DNA of 15,668 bases, taken from NCBI GenBank assembly GCA_046538075.1, contig JBKHJN010000050.1:1-15668 (forward strand). Direction: 5' to 3'. Positions 1-7,661 of the stretch are shown piece after piece; the first letter of the stretch is position 1; the number at the start of each line of letters is the position of its first letter. The stretch comes from Desulfobacca_B sp046538075. GTDB lineage: Bacteria > Desulfobacterota > Desulfobaccia > Desulfobaccales > Desulfobaccaceae. Both the position numbers and the translations under genes were made by a program. Under the pieces are notes generated by a model. It made no database searches. It saw nothing but the letters and a program-made list of their open reading frames with translations, and was not told the DNA's origin.

Positions 1-75
1 TACCCAGGGTGGCTTGGTCTACAATTCTTTTGGACACCGAATAGGGTAAAATAAGGTATTCCCGGAGGTGTCGCA

Positions 76-471
76 ATGGATCAACATCATAGTGGTAATG
101 TAGGGCCAGGGTCAGCGGCGGGAGCCCGTCGGGCGACCGGAGATGCCCCTGGTCTGGTCGGCAAAGAACCACAACGTTTTTCGGCCCGGCGGAAGGTGGA
201 AATCGTCTTACGCCTCTGGCGCGGTGAAGACCTGGAGTTGCTCTCCCGGGAATTTGGCGTCACTGCCGCCCGGCTCTCCAGATGGCGGGGGCAATTTCTT
301 AAATCCGGACAGGCAGCCCTAAAGAAATACCCCCAGGATGCCCGAGACCTGGAAATCGCCCAGCTCCAGCAAAAGTTGGGAGAAGTGACCATGGATAACG
401 AGCTGCTCCAGAAGAAGATCGAGCGACTGGAGAATGGCCTGCCTTTACCGCCATGGAGGCCGAGGCGATGA
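76..471 (+). CDS. IS3-family transposase OrfA (helix-turn-helix subunit)
   Basis: This 131-aa protein has the form of an IS3-family OrfA, the DNA-binding subunit that recognises the element ends. Residues about 35-75 form a helix-turn-helix, with FSARRKVEIVLRLWRGED leading into a recognition region containing SRWRGQF. Residues about 90-122 form a leucine-rich coiled coil (LEIAQLQQKLG...NELLQKKIERLE), the usual dimerisation and OrfB-contact segment. The start is supported by a GGAGGTG ribosome binding site 5 bases upstream. The stop overlaps the orfB start as ATGA, suggesting translational coupling. The first 30 residues are low-complexity and not typical of the family core. The protein is intact but probably cannot transpose anything, because its OrfB partner is truncated. 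Confidence 0.85.
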   Translation: MDQHHSGNVGPGSAAGARRATGDAPGLVGKEPQRFSARRKVEIVLRLWRGEDLELLSREFGVTAARLSRWRGQFLKSGQAALKKYPQDARDLEIAQLQQKLGEVTMDNELLQKKIERLENGLPLPPWRPRR

Positions 472-737
472 GCCGGACCACCTCGCCCTCCACCCAAAAA
501 CCCTATTCTCTGGTCCGGGTTTGCCGGGTCTGGCGCCTGAAACGCTCCACCATCTATGGGCAGCGTCGAACTAAGGAGAAACCAGTCACTACCGGGCGAC
601 CAGGACCCCAAGGGCCGTGTCGCGATGCTGAGCTGGTGCAGCATATCAAGGCCATCCTGGCTGAGATAGACACGGTTAAGCGGTGTTTCATGATGGCAAC
701 AGATTCCTGGGTTAAGTTAGAATATAGTCTCTTATGA
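468..737 (+). pseudogene. Truncated IS3-family transposase OrfB
   Basis: The reading frame opens with MSRTTSPSTQKPYSLVRVC and continues to a segment containing RSTIYGQR, the usual N-terminus of IS3-family OrfB proteins. It then reaches a helix ending in IKAILAE, which normally leads into the integrase (DDE) domain. Here the similarity stops near position 665 and about 23 unrelated residues follow before the stop. OrfB proteins are usually near 270-300 aa. The whole rve/DDE catalytic domain is therefore missing and the gene is dead. I chose the ATG at 468 rather than 453 because it forms an ATGA overlap with orfA and gives the canonical OrfB start. Confidence 0.75.
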
Positions 738-780
738 ACCAACCATAACCAGCCCTATAAGTCTATACCACCAGCTAATA

Positions 781-1515
781 CTACTTGGCCCACCAGGGGA
801 CATATTGCCAACCGTCTTTCATCTCTACCTGTAGCTCTCTGTACTTAGGTACAAACTTGGCCATCAGGGTATAAAATTCTTCCGAGTGGTTCAGGTGGAC
901 CGTATGGCACAGTTCATGGAGCATAACATAATCAACTAATTCAGCACGTAAAAACAACAGGTTATAATTGAGACTGATAGCACCCTGTTTGGAGCAGCTG
1001 CCCCACCGGGTCTTTTGTCCCCTGATCTGCACCTTGGTATAAAGCAGGCCGGTATGCTGGCTGACTCTATCGATCCAGGGAATCAGGTGTCGGCGGCCCT
1101 GGTGCTGTAACCAGCGCTGCAATAGATAGGTGCAACCAGCGCTATAATGGTCATCGTTGGTTATCCTGATTTTAGAATTGCTTATCTGGGTCAACTCTAT
1201 AGTGTTCCCTGAGAGCGGCAGATACTCCACTCGGAAGTTCTTGTCCACGCTGGGAAAGTAAATGGTGGTGGGCAATTCCTGGGGTTGATCATCCAAATTA
1301 CCCCGCTCCTCCAGTTTTTTAAAGGCCCGTTCAATCCACGCTTGCTTGGCTTTAATGATCTCAGGAATTCTCTTTCGGTTAAATCCGGATGGTATAACCA
1401 CTTCCAGTCCATGGTTTGTTGAGATCTTGAGGATAACCTGTTTGGCCCTGGAGCTCTCCCGAATAGAGTATAGCTGATTAGCATCCATTTGTGTTAAAGG
1501 GGGCTGATTTGGCAT
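781..1515 (-). CDS. YgjP-type zinc metallopeptidase (M48/DUF45-like)
   Basis: This 244-aa protein carries the hallmark block of the YgjP/DUF45 metallopeptidase family. That block is a WGSCS motif (residues about 171-175), a short LNYNL strand, then YVMLHELCHTVHLNHSEEF. In HELCH (200-204) the two His are the expected zinc ligands and Glu the catalytic base. His210 before SEEF is the likely third ligand. There is no signal peptide or membrane segment, so it is probably cytoplasmic. Family members often occur near restriction and defence genes, but their substrates are poorly known. No clear ribosome binding site precedes the ATG at 1515. An in-frame ATG at 1488 is the alternative start. It lies between the IS remnant and the repeat-rich spacer, not in an obvious operon. 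Confidence 0.85.
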   Translation of the reverse strand: MPNQPPLTQMDANQLYSIRESSRAKQVILKISTNHGLEVVIPSGFNRKRIPEIIKAKQAWIERAFKKLEERGNLDDQPQELPTTIYFPSVDKNFRVEYLPLSGNTIELTQISNSKIRITNDDHYSAGCTYLLQRWLQHQGRRHLIPWIDRVSQHTGLLYTKVQIRGQKTRWGSCSKQGAISLNYNLLFLRAELVDYVMLHELCHTVHLNHSEEFYTLMAKFVPKYRELQVEMKDGWQYVPWWAK

Positions 1516-2008
1516 TGGTTCGGTATATAATGCAACCAGATATATAGAAGCTACAGCATATAGGTTTATAACTCCAGCTGAAGCTTACTGGCTAGATGCT
1601 ACACAAGGAACAGGCAGGGATTCGCACCCACCCTGTAGGACATGCTTAACCCAATGTTATAGTATAGAGCATTATAACTATATACTACCAGAGTTCCATA
1701 ATTTGTATTGCTGTACTCTAATTACGATAGCATGTCCAACAATTGTTACTTTGCTGGTAGGTTATAGCACTGTGTTTAGCTTCTATAACCTCAGCCTTGG
1801 GCAAGCAACAGTATAAGACAAGTTAGGAGTTTAAGCAGACTATGGTAAACTCTGTAGTAGACCCTGTAGCTAAAGCTATACCGGAGATTCTACAGTAGCA
1901 AAACCTCTAGTTCCAGCCATGCTCAGCTATAGCCGATACACCAGCTGCCTTAAGCTATGTCTATATCGCACCGGCACTCCAATATCTAGAGTTATATAAT
2001 GTAGTCAA

Positions 2009-2066
2009 ACCTGGAACTGGTGTATAGTTATATAGTCTACTAAGACCTGGAACCGGTGTATAGTTA
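2009..2066 (+). repeat. Two-copy direct repeat, 36-base period
   Basis: A 22-base unit beginning ACCTGGAACTGGTGTATAG is present at 2009-2030 and again at 2045-2066 with one T-to-C change. The 14-base spacer between copies holds TATAGTCTACTAAG. Parts of the unit recur inverted elsewhere in the same gene-free stretch. Confidence 0.85.
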
Positions 2067-2103
2067 CCCATAGCTGTTCCTACAAACCTAAATTCACAGC
2101 CTG

Positions 2104-2180
2104 TAGTAGTTGCTATTTCAAACCTTGGCCATACACCAGCCTTATACCGCTTTGGCCAATCCCGCTAAGGTTTACTACTA
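2104..2180. repeat. Large imperfect inverted repeat downstream of the serpin gene
   Basis: The left arm has TAGTAGT (2104-2110) and AAACCTTGGCC (2120-2130). The right arm has GGCCAA (2154-2159), AAGGTTT (2167-2173) and ACTACTA (2174-2180). The segments are mutually complementary and nested in order, with unpaired bulges. It lies 14 bases beyond the serpin stop, where a terminator would be. No T-run follows it on the minus strand, so it is not a classic intrinsic terminator. It could be an RNA-stabilising hairpin or a small mobile-element relic. Confidence 0.55.
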
Positions 2181-2194
2181 TACATGCTGCTCGC

Positions 2195-3424
2195 TCACTC
2201 TGGTTCGACAATAGCTCCCATAAACAAAATGGTCCCGGTGTGCTGGTCCCTGATGCTTAGAAAAAAAGGCCGGTCAACAACCATATTGAATCTTGATTGG
2301 GCTGGAGCGGCAGTTATGGTCACCCCTACGGAGGTCGCGGCGGCCGCTTCCGTGCCCTCTTCATTAACCTCTATAAAAGTTTTGTGCTTTACCTTACTAA
2401 TGTAGGCTTTTTGCTTAACCATGTGCTCAAAATTTCCCTGGTTTGGATCAAAGGCCACGGCCATACCGAGCGTTTTGAGCGGTTCCTTGAGTTCCGCGGC
2501 ATATTCCAGTTTAAAGCGAGGGAGCACGATATCGCCTGGCGTCATCTTAAACTCGGAAAACCAGTGTTGCCAGGTCTCGGCGTTCAGGTGGCGGAAAAAC
2601 TCTTGAAGATTGGAGTCCCGATCGGGGAGAAAAATGTCCATGCTCACCCGGCCCTGGCCATAAGGGAGACTAACGGCTTGAAACTTAGGACCGCGATAGT
2701 ATTTGTATACCCCTCCCTGCGACATCATGGGGTGCTCTAGTTGCCTACCATCGGCCCTAGTAAAAATTCGTTTCTGGGTCCTGGCCTGATCAAAAGGCTC
2801 GGTCCATTGTCCTTTGAAATAAAGGGCATTGATCAGAAACAGGATATCCAGCGGGTCAATCCGGTCCACAATCTTTTCGATCTTCCCCTGGGTGTTTTGG
2901 CTCACCCAGGCATTGATGCGGGCCAAAGCTTGGGGGTTGGAGAAATCCACAACCTCAAGCTCGGCCCCATAAGCGACCTGATTGCGTTTTAAAAACTCCG
3001 ATTTGAACTCAATGCCTTGCCGGGCCCAAAGTGAATTCGCCAGGTTGAGCTGGACCTGGGGGTCAAGCTGCTGGAGAGATGCTCGCAGGGCCGCATTGGC
3101 CCGATTGATATCGTCCAGGCTCATATTGCCAAGCTCTAAGGTCCTAGCCATGGCCTCTCGGGTCTCGCCCGCGGCGCCGTTATAAGTCATCGCCAGGGCA
3201 AAGGCGATACTCGCTGGCGAAATAAAGATGTTACTATCAGGAGTCCTGTCGACCAGCTGGCTAAACAGTTTACAACCAAATTTGGTCTGAGCTGAGCTTA
3301 GCCGGGAACTTGCCTCGGTATTGGAGCTGCTGATATTTTTCGGTTTCCTGGCTGCAGCGAAGCCAGACAACCCAACCAACAAGATAGTGAGTAAAAATAA
3401 AAAACTAAGAATCTGCTTTTTCAT
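2195..3424 (-). CDS. Secreted serpin (serine protease inhibitor)
   Basis: This 409-aa protein is a full-length serpin. Residues 1-24 form a signal peptide (two Lys, a hydrophobic core, an Ala-rich end) with no lipobox Cys, so export to the periplasm or outside is expected. Family landmarks are NIFISPASIAFALAMTYNGA (about 65-84), NAWVSQNTQGKI (171-182), NALYFKGQW (199-207) and the signature around VVDRPFF (near 382-388). The reactive-loop hinge EEGTEAAAAT (355-364) matches the small-residue pattern needed for loop insertion, so an inhibitory serpin is expected. Standard spacing puts P1 at or near Thr371 with Ala after it, suggesting elastase- or subtilisin-like targets. The ATG at 3424 is preferred over a longer frame because it begins the signal peptide and has AAGGGA upstream. 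It lies 104 bases after the helicase gene on the same strand. Confidence 0.95.
   Translation of the reverse strand: MKKQILSFLFLLTILLVGLSGFAAARKPKNISSSNTEASSRLSSAQTKFGCKLFSQLVDRTPDSNIFISPASIAFALAMTYNGAAGETREAMARTLELGNMSLDDINRANAALRASLQQLDPQVQLNLANSLWARQGIEFKSEFLKRNQVAYGAELEVVDFSNPQALARINAWVSQNTQGKIEKIVDRIDPLDILFLINALYFKGQWTEPFDQARTQKRIFTRADGRQLEHPMMSQGGVYKYYRGPKFQAVSLPYGQGRVSMDIFLPDRDSNLQEFFRHLNAETWQHWFSEFKMTPGDIVLPRFKLEYAAELKEPLKTLGMAVAFDPNQGNFEHMVKQKAYISKVKHKTFIEVNEEGTEAAAATSVGVTITAAPAQSRFNMVVDRPFFLSIRDQHTGTILFMGAIVEPE
2312..2362 (-). other. Serpin reactive-centre loop (hinge to P1)
   Basis: This stretch encodes P17 to P1 of the serpin loop, EEGTEAAAATSVGVTIT. The hinge has Gly at P15, Thr at P14 and Ala at P12-P9, the pattern of inhibitory serpins. 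The P1 assignment comes from counting 15 residues from the P15 Gly, as in antitrypsin and antithrombin, and could be off by one. Confidence 0.7.
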
Positions 3425-3528
3425 GTAAGATTTTCCCTTAATAAGACTTTTATCTCGGACGTTAAGGTTCCCAAACAAACACAACAGGATCATACCAATT
3501 CGGCGTAATCTTGTAGACCAAAAAGATA

Positions 3529-6500
3529 TCAGGTTAATGATTCAAGCTCCTTTCTGATCTCTCGATCAATCCTAAATAAGACTTCATCGACGAGTAATTC
3601 AGATTTTTTCTTGTGCATTTTGTTAGCCAAGCGGCATACGGAATCAAGAGCGCTTTTTATAAGGGGGATAGGTGTGTCCAATACCACCTTATCCCCAACG
3701 GCAGGGATTTGTAAATCGAATATAAGTCCGGCAAGCTTTTCTGCCTGAATCTTAGGAATATTTGGTATTCTAATAAAGTTTCTATCTTCATAAGATTCTT
3801 CTATTGCCTTTACCTCTGGCCAGAAGTGCCCATCAGCTTTTTCGAACTGCTGCCTAAATTGGAGAAGATATTGAATAATCATATAATTTAAGGCAACCTG
3901 AGAATGGGCGGCTGTGGTATTGCGTGATTCAATAGCGGCGGCGATTGAGGCTTGTTGGTATTCCTGTGCTGCCAGGTCTGCAAGCTTTTGACGCACTGAT
4001 TGAATGTCGTCTTTGTGTAATTCTGTATCCTCATTGAGATGAAGATTTTCCAGGTCCTCAAAGCTGGTCACTAACCTAATATCAGCAACACCATTTCCAT
4101 CAAAACAGCCTACCGCATAGCCCACAGTATAGCTATCGCTTGGTTTTCCATCTATTTTAAAAATCTTAATGCATTTAGGTAGCTTACAGTTTAGTACTTG
4201 CTTTAATAATGCTTCAAAGACTGGACTTCCGTACGTGGCAAAATGTAGATTACCCTCTAGATTATCAAGACCGTATTCGAAAGTTTGGCGAGAAGTTGTC
4301 AAGGCGGTATCATCGGGCACTCCAGATATATTTCTCAGGATTATGACCTGTTTATCAGACTCTGGCCAAATCTGACATCCCAAGTCACGCAAATAGTTAG
4401 AATTTGATAAGACATCCCAAATATTTTCCAGAGAAACCGGAGGCTTTTGAAATTCAGTGCTTCCTTTCAGTCGGCGATAAATATTATACTGATAATCCGC
4501 AGGAATCTCCCGACTGGCAAGGCGTTGCCTGGCCAACTTTGCCCTTTCCAGGGCAATCTTTTCCAGCCTTGTTTCGCTTAGTTTTTTCTCAGCCAGTTCT
4601 TGAAATTCCTTGGGGATAACCGGGAGCAGCGAAATCTGTTGGGTACCCACTAGGGCTCCGATGGTGGTCAGGCGACTTAGTAACCGGCCATAAACGATCT
4701 CCTCGGCTGAACCAGCGTAGCAGAAATTAAGAACATTAACCTCCTCATGTTGTTGACCGATACGATCTATGCGGCCGATGCGCTGTTCCACTCTCATGGG
4801 ATTCCAGGGCAAATCAAAATTTATAACCAAATCAGCAGATTGAAGATTCAGACCTTCGGCAGCCGCATCAGTGCAAATCAAAAGATCTATTTCTCGCCTC
4901 AAGAAACGACGTCTTATCTCTTCCCGATTCGTTCCGACCAGTCTCCAAGTCTTCGGGTCCACATACTGACATTGTTGTCCTGAAAAAGTGCCAATCAACA
5001 TCCGGTGGTCAATTTGCCTAAGTCTGGTTGAAATATCTGTAAGGGTATCAAAAAATCTTGTAAAAATAACCGCTTGCTGCAGGCGACTAGTTCCCCTTAT
5101 CCTCCTGGTTTCCAAAGAGCGAAGCAATTCTTGCAGCTTAGAGGACGGTCCCGAAAGGTCATCTAAGGTGGACAACATCCCGATAAGGTAATCACGTTCC
5201 CATTCAAGATCTTCCGGTTCTCGATTCTGGAGGAGGCTTTGAATCATGGGGCGATCATCATCAGCGGCCTCAATCAGATCCTCCCAGTCAGGTTTATCCG
5301 TTTGGGGACCGAGTTCTTTTAATCCAAAGGTCAGGGTATCTTGGACCCGCCCCAAACGGCGCTTCAGGGTTTGCTTAAGAGCATATAAGCTTGAGGCAAA
5401 TCGCAGACGCAAAAAATTTAAATAAAAACCCATAGCGGTAATTTGATTCTTATCCCCGGAAGCGCCGATCTGAACCGCAAGCTCTTTACAATAAACTTCA
5501 AGCTGGTCATAGCAGTGTTGCTCTTGGGCGGTGAAGGTTAGGCTGCACAGAGGTAAGATGCGACGCCGAGCCAGATTGGCATTCAGTTGGTTGTTCTTTT
5601 GGTAAATTTCTAGGAGGGCACGGGTATGCCGGAGCATCACCCGGTGCAAGGGAGAAGCATAAAAAATCAACCGCAGGATACCCTTTAAATCTCGTTTCGG
5701 TGGCGGCTCTCCCTGTTCCAACCAGCGCCGCACTGACGTCCGAATACGCCCGTCGATCACGGTTTGTTCAAGATAGCGACTATAAAAAGGATCCTCATGT
5801 TTTAAGCTTAAAATAGCCTTGCGTAAAAAGGAGTATTCCGTGTCAGCGACGGCTTCCTCCCTAACTAGCCGACCCAAGATATCATTGTACCATTGGCTCA
5901 GGCTGGGATCATACTGAAAGGCACCAACTCTATTGGTCAACCACAGCAGGTCATAGACCTCTACCGGATCAAGTTGCATGGGGGTAGCGGTAGCCAGAAG
6001 CAAACACTTGCTTTGGGGCCGCAGGTACTCGGAAGTTATCTTAAACAGTCTGCCAAATTTCGGTTCGGCTTTAAATCCCTCGGTCGGGTTTTTTCGACGG
6101 ATATTATGGGCTTCATCAATCAGCGTCAGGTCAAAATTTTTGGCATCCTGCAGGTCCGCCTGTCGTTCCGGTCTGACCAGCAGGCCGGTGGAGATGATAG
6201 TAAGGTCAGGATCATAAAGTGTTTCGGCCGTTTTTTGTTCTTCTGAGGGCAGAATAAATTCATGTTGCGGCAGAGTTCCTCCCAGAGCTCTTCCGAAAGG
6301 CAGGAAAAACTTGCTCGCCATCTCCCGTTGCCACTGTTCGGTCAGACTGGCCGGGGCGGCAATGAGGACTCGCTTGATTAAGCCAGACAGATACAACGAG
6401 CGGATAATCAGACCGGCTTCAATGGTTTTCCCCAAGCCCACTTCATCGCACAGCAGGTAGCTGAAGGGATAGGTGGCAATGACCCGCCGGGCTACTACCT

Positions 6501-7446
6501 CTTGGTGCGGCCAGGGAGTAATGGGCGTGGTTTCCATACCCACCCAACGACCGCCCGGGAGCCGGGGGCCATCTTTAATTAGCGCGAAGCGTAAAAGTTC
6601 AAATGCCGAGGGCGGGGGGACTGCCAAGGGAGCCGCACTGGTGCCATCGATTTCGGTAGGACGGGTAATGGTTTCGGCAATCTTGATGAGCTGCTGTTGC
6701 ACCGCTTCCGGGAGGGTCAGCACCCGCACCCCCGGGGATTGATCCTCCCAGAGGGTGGTAAATTCTCTTTCGGCCTCCTCGACTCGCTGCCTTTCGGTAT
6801 CTCCCCGCCAGTCGCAGTGCACATCGATATTCTCGGCATTCAGAGTCAGGGCAGTTTTGGACTCATTGAGAGACCCGGAAATATAGATGCGATTGCCATG
6901 CAGATCCGAAAACAGGCCCCATTTCATATGGACATAACCATCAGCCACCGACTCGAAAGGCAAAGGCTCCCCGGTCCGGACATGGATGCGGAAGGCGACC
7001 TTGATTTCCAAGTTACCTCGGGCAATCAGCCAGGCCAGAAGCTGCACCCCGTTGCGTACTGCTTCGGGCCAGGACGCAAAACCTGCCAGTTCGCGGTTGA
7101 GGGCCATCTCCAAGGGATCCTTCGGAGAGGCTAATCCTTCTTCCCTTTTCTCATGGGCGGTCAGGATGGTCTGGACGTCCTCAGGGGCCAGATCTGCGCC
7201 GACGATCAGCCGCACCTGGCCTTCGTGATTGGCAAAGGCGGAAAAGCCTTGCGAAGCCGCGGCCAGGGAAGTGGAGCGGAAATATCCCGCCACCCGATAA
7301 TAACGTACCGCCCGGTGCAGCACCGGGAGGTAAAAGTCTTGCAAAATATTAAGGGGCTTACCGTCCGGCTTCAGAGTGGAAGTGCGGTAGGACAGCCGCC
7401 AGGGGTAAGGTTGAAACCCTGGTGTGAAGATATCTGGTGCACTCAT
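3529..7446 (-). CDS. PLD-SNF2 fusion helicase (DEAH-box translocase)
   Basis: This 1305-aa protein joins a phospholipase D-like nuclease domain to a Swi2/Snf2 ATPase. In the N-terminal domain, HMK (His173, Lys175) and GSLNES (191-196) form a single HKD-like motif. One motif per chain implies a dimer if the site is active. The helicase motifs are complete: Walker A DEVGLGKT (334-341), DEAH (444-447), ATATP (485-489), VIFTRF (793-798), DAAAEGLNLQ (860-869) and QRIGRIDRIGQ (888-898). The last 400 residues show no motif I recognise. Such proteins are predicted DNA translocases of phage-defence loci. It is the last gene of the defence operon, after a 215-base gap filled with hairpin elements. No strong ribosome binding site precedes the ATG. 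The 3' end of the gene is clearly more AT-rich than the 5' end. Confidence 0.92.
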   Translation of the reverse strand: MSAPDIFTPGFQPYPWRLSYRTSTLKPDGKPLNILQDFYLPVLHRAVRYYRVAGYFRSTSLAAASQGFSAFANHEGQVRLIVGADLAPEDVQTILTAHEKREEGLASPKDPLEMALNRELAGFASWPEAVRNGVQLLAWLIARGNLEIKVAFRIHVRTGEPLPFESVADGYVHMKWGLFSDLHGNRIYISGSLNESKTALTLNAENIDVHCDWRGDTERQRVEEAEREFTTLWEDQSPGVRVLTLPEAVQQQLIKIAETITRPTEIDGTSAAPLAVPPPSAFELLRFALIKDGPRLPGGRWVGMETTPITPWPHQEVVARRVIATYPFSYLLCDEVGLGKTIEAGLIIRSLYLSGLIKRVLIAAPASLTEQWQREMASKFFLPFGRALGGTLPQHEFILPSEEQKTAETLYDPDLTIISTGLLVRPERQADLQDAKNFDLTLIDEAHNIRRKNPTEGFKAEPKFGRLFKITSEYLRPQSKCLLLATATPMQLDPVEVYDLLWLTNRVGAFQYDPSLSQWYNDILGRLVREEAVADTEYSFLRKAILSLKHEDPFYSRYLEQTVIDGRIRTSVRRWLEQGEPPPKRDLKGILRLIFYASPLHRVMLRHTRALLEIYQKNNQLNANLARRRILPLCSLTFTAQEQHCYDQLEVYCKELAVQIGASGDKNQITAMGFYLNFLRLRFASSLYALKQTLKRRLGRVQDTLTFGLKELGPQTDKPDWEDLIEAADDDRPMIQSLLQNREPEDLEWERDYLIGMLSTLDDLSGPSSKLQELLRSLETRRIRGTSRLQQAVIFTRFFDTLTDISTRLRQIDHRMLIGTFSGQQCQYVDPKTWRLVGTNREEIRRRFLRREIDLLICTDAAAEGLNLQSADLVINFDLPWNPMRVEQRIGRIDRIGQQHEEVNVLNFCYAGSAEEIVYGRLLSRLTTIGALVGTQQISLLPVIPKEFQELAEKKLSETRLEKIALERAKLARQRLASREIPADYQYNIYRRLKGSTEFQKPPVSLENIWDVLSNSNYLRDLGCQIWPESDKQVIILRNISGVPDDTALTTSRQTFEYGLDNLEGNLHFATYGSPVFEALLKQVLNCKLPKCIKIFKIDGKPSDSYTVGYAVGCFDGNGVADIRLVTSFEDLENLHLNEDTELHKDDIQSVRQKLADLAAQEYQQASIAAAIESRNTTAAHSQVALNYMIIQYLLQFRQQFEKADGHFWPEVKAIEESYEDRNFIRIPNIPKIQAEKLAGLIFDLQIPAVGDKVVLDTPIPLIKSALDSVCRLANKMHKKKSELLVDEVLFRIDREIRKELESLT

Positions 7447-7489
7447 AGCTACTTATACCAAGTTGTTATCAAAAAAGTAATACCCTGAT

Positions 7490-7543
7490 TGTAGGGGCTT
7501 GATTTATCAAGCCCCTAAGGGCGCAGTGAATTGCGCCCCTACA
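7490..7543. repeat. 54-base twin-hairpin REP/MITE-like element
   Basis: The element begins TGTAGGGGC and ends GCCCCTACA, a perfect 9-base terminal inverted repeat. Inside are two adjacent hairpins: GGGGCTTGAT/ATCAAGCCCC around a TT centre, and GGGCGCA/TGCGCCC-type arms around GTGAAT. Elements starting TGTAGGGGC with paired hairpins are, from memory, common intergenic repeats in many bacterial genomes. It sits 43 bases upstream of the helicase start codon, so it lies in or near the helicase leader. Confidence 0.8.
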
Positions 7544-7596
7544 GTTAAAGATTCTTTTTGAAGGCAACTCTGTATTTGTATTCATCCGGAAACCCA

Positions 7597-7632
7597 AAAT
7601 TCCCTCTCCCCCCCAGCGGGGCGAGGGAATTT
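7597..7632 (-). terminator. Strong hairpin just after the methyltransferase gene
   Basis: A 10-base perfect stem AAATTCCCTC/GAGGGAATTT (7597-7606 with 7623-7632) is extended inside by four C-G pairs around a short loop. It lies 29 bases past the methyltransferase stop. On the minus strand the stem runs into TTTTGGGTTT, a weak T-rich tract. It may act as a partial terminator. It also resembles the CCCTCTCCC/GGGGCGAGGG repeats spread through many genomes, so it may simply be a REP-like element. Confidence 0.5.
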
Positions 7633-7661
7633 CAGACTCCTGGCTGGGAACAAGTTAGCGT

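Larger units (their letters stand above)
1..737 (+). mobile_element. Truncated IS3-family insertion sequence remnant
   Basis: An intact orfA is followed by an orfB that keeps only its N-terminal region, the normal IS3-family gene order. The left flank (1-75) is short and noncoding and carries the orfA ribosome binding site. The left terminal repeat probably lies here, but I cannot place its end. The orfB resemblance stops near position 665. No right terminal repeat was found, so the right part of the element is lost. The boundaries given are only those of the coding remnants. Confidence 0.7.
1516..2194. other. Gene-free spacer rich in TAG/CTA and TATA with many short repeats
   Basis: No open frame of useful length exists on either strand. 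By eye there are roughly two dozen TAG and a similar number of CTA trinucleotides in about 680 bases, around twice what random sequence would give. GC content is low, for example about 32% over 1981-2040. A core CTGGTGTAT recurs on the minus strand near 1935 and 2131, and on the plus strand near 2018, with a CCGGTGTAT variant near 2054. Smaller palindromes such as GCTATAGC and GTTATA...TATAAC (about 1655-1678) are scattered through it. Similar sequence (CTATAAGTCTATACCACCAGC) occurs just downstream of the metallopeptidase gene near 755-775. The function is unknown. Confidence 0.7.

Noticed and set aside
87..644. 185-codon open frame on the minus strand opposite the transposase
   Set aside because: It lies antisense to the recognisable OrfA/OrfB and its product has no family pattern. 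It is a GC-rich shadow.
1600..1660. tRNA-like T-loop on the minus strand (GTGCGAATCCC) in the gene-free spacer
   Set aside because: The stem around it pairs only three bases, and no acceptor, D or anticodon arm can be placed. It could be a coincidence or a very decayed tRNA end.
2009..2066. CRISPR-like repeat with a 36-base period
   Set aside because: There are only two copies, a 14-base spacer, and no cas genes. Real arrays have spacers near 30 bases and more units.
3425..3493. Longer serpin start at 3493
   Set aside because: It would place 23 residues before a classic signal peptide. The ATG at 3424 has its own ribosome site.
3512..3521. Ten-base match (TTGGTCTACA on the minus strand) to positions 14-23 near the IS left end
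   Set aside because: It is too short and not flanked by further similarity. Expected by chance in a window of this size when all pairs are considered.
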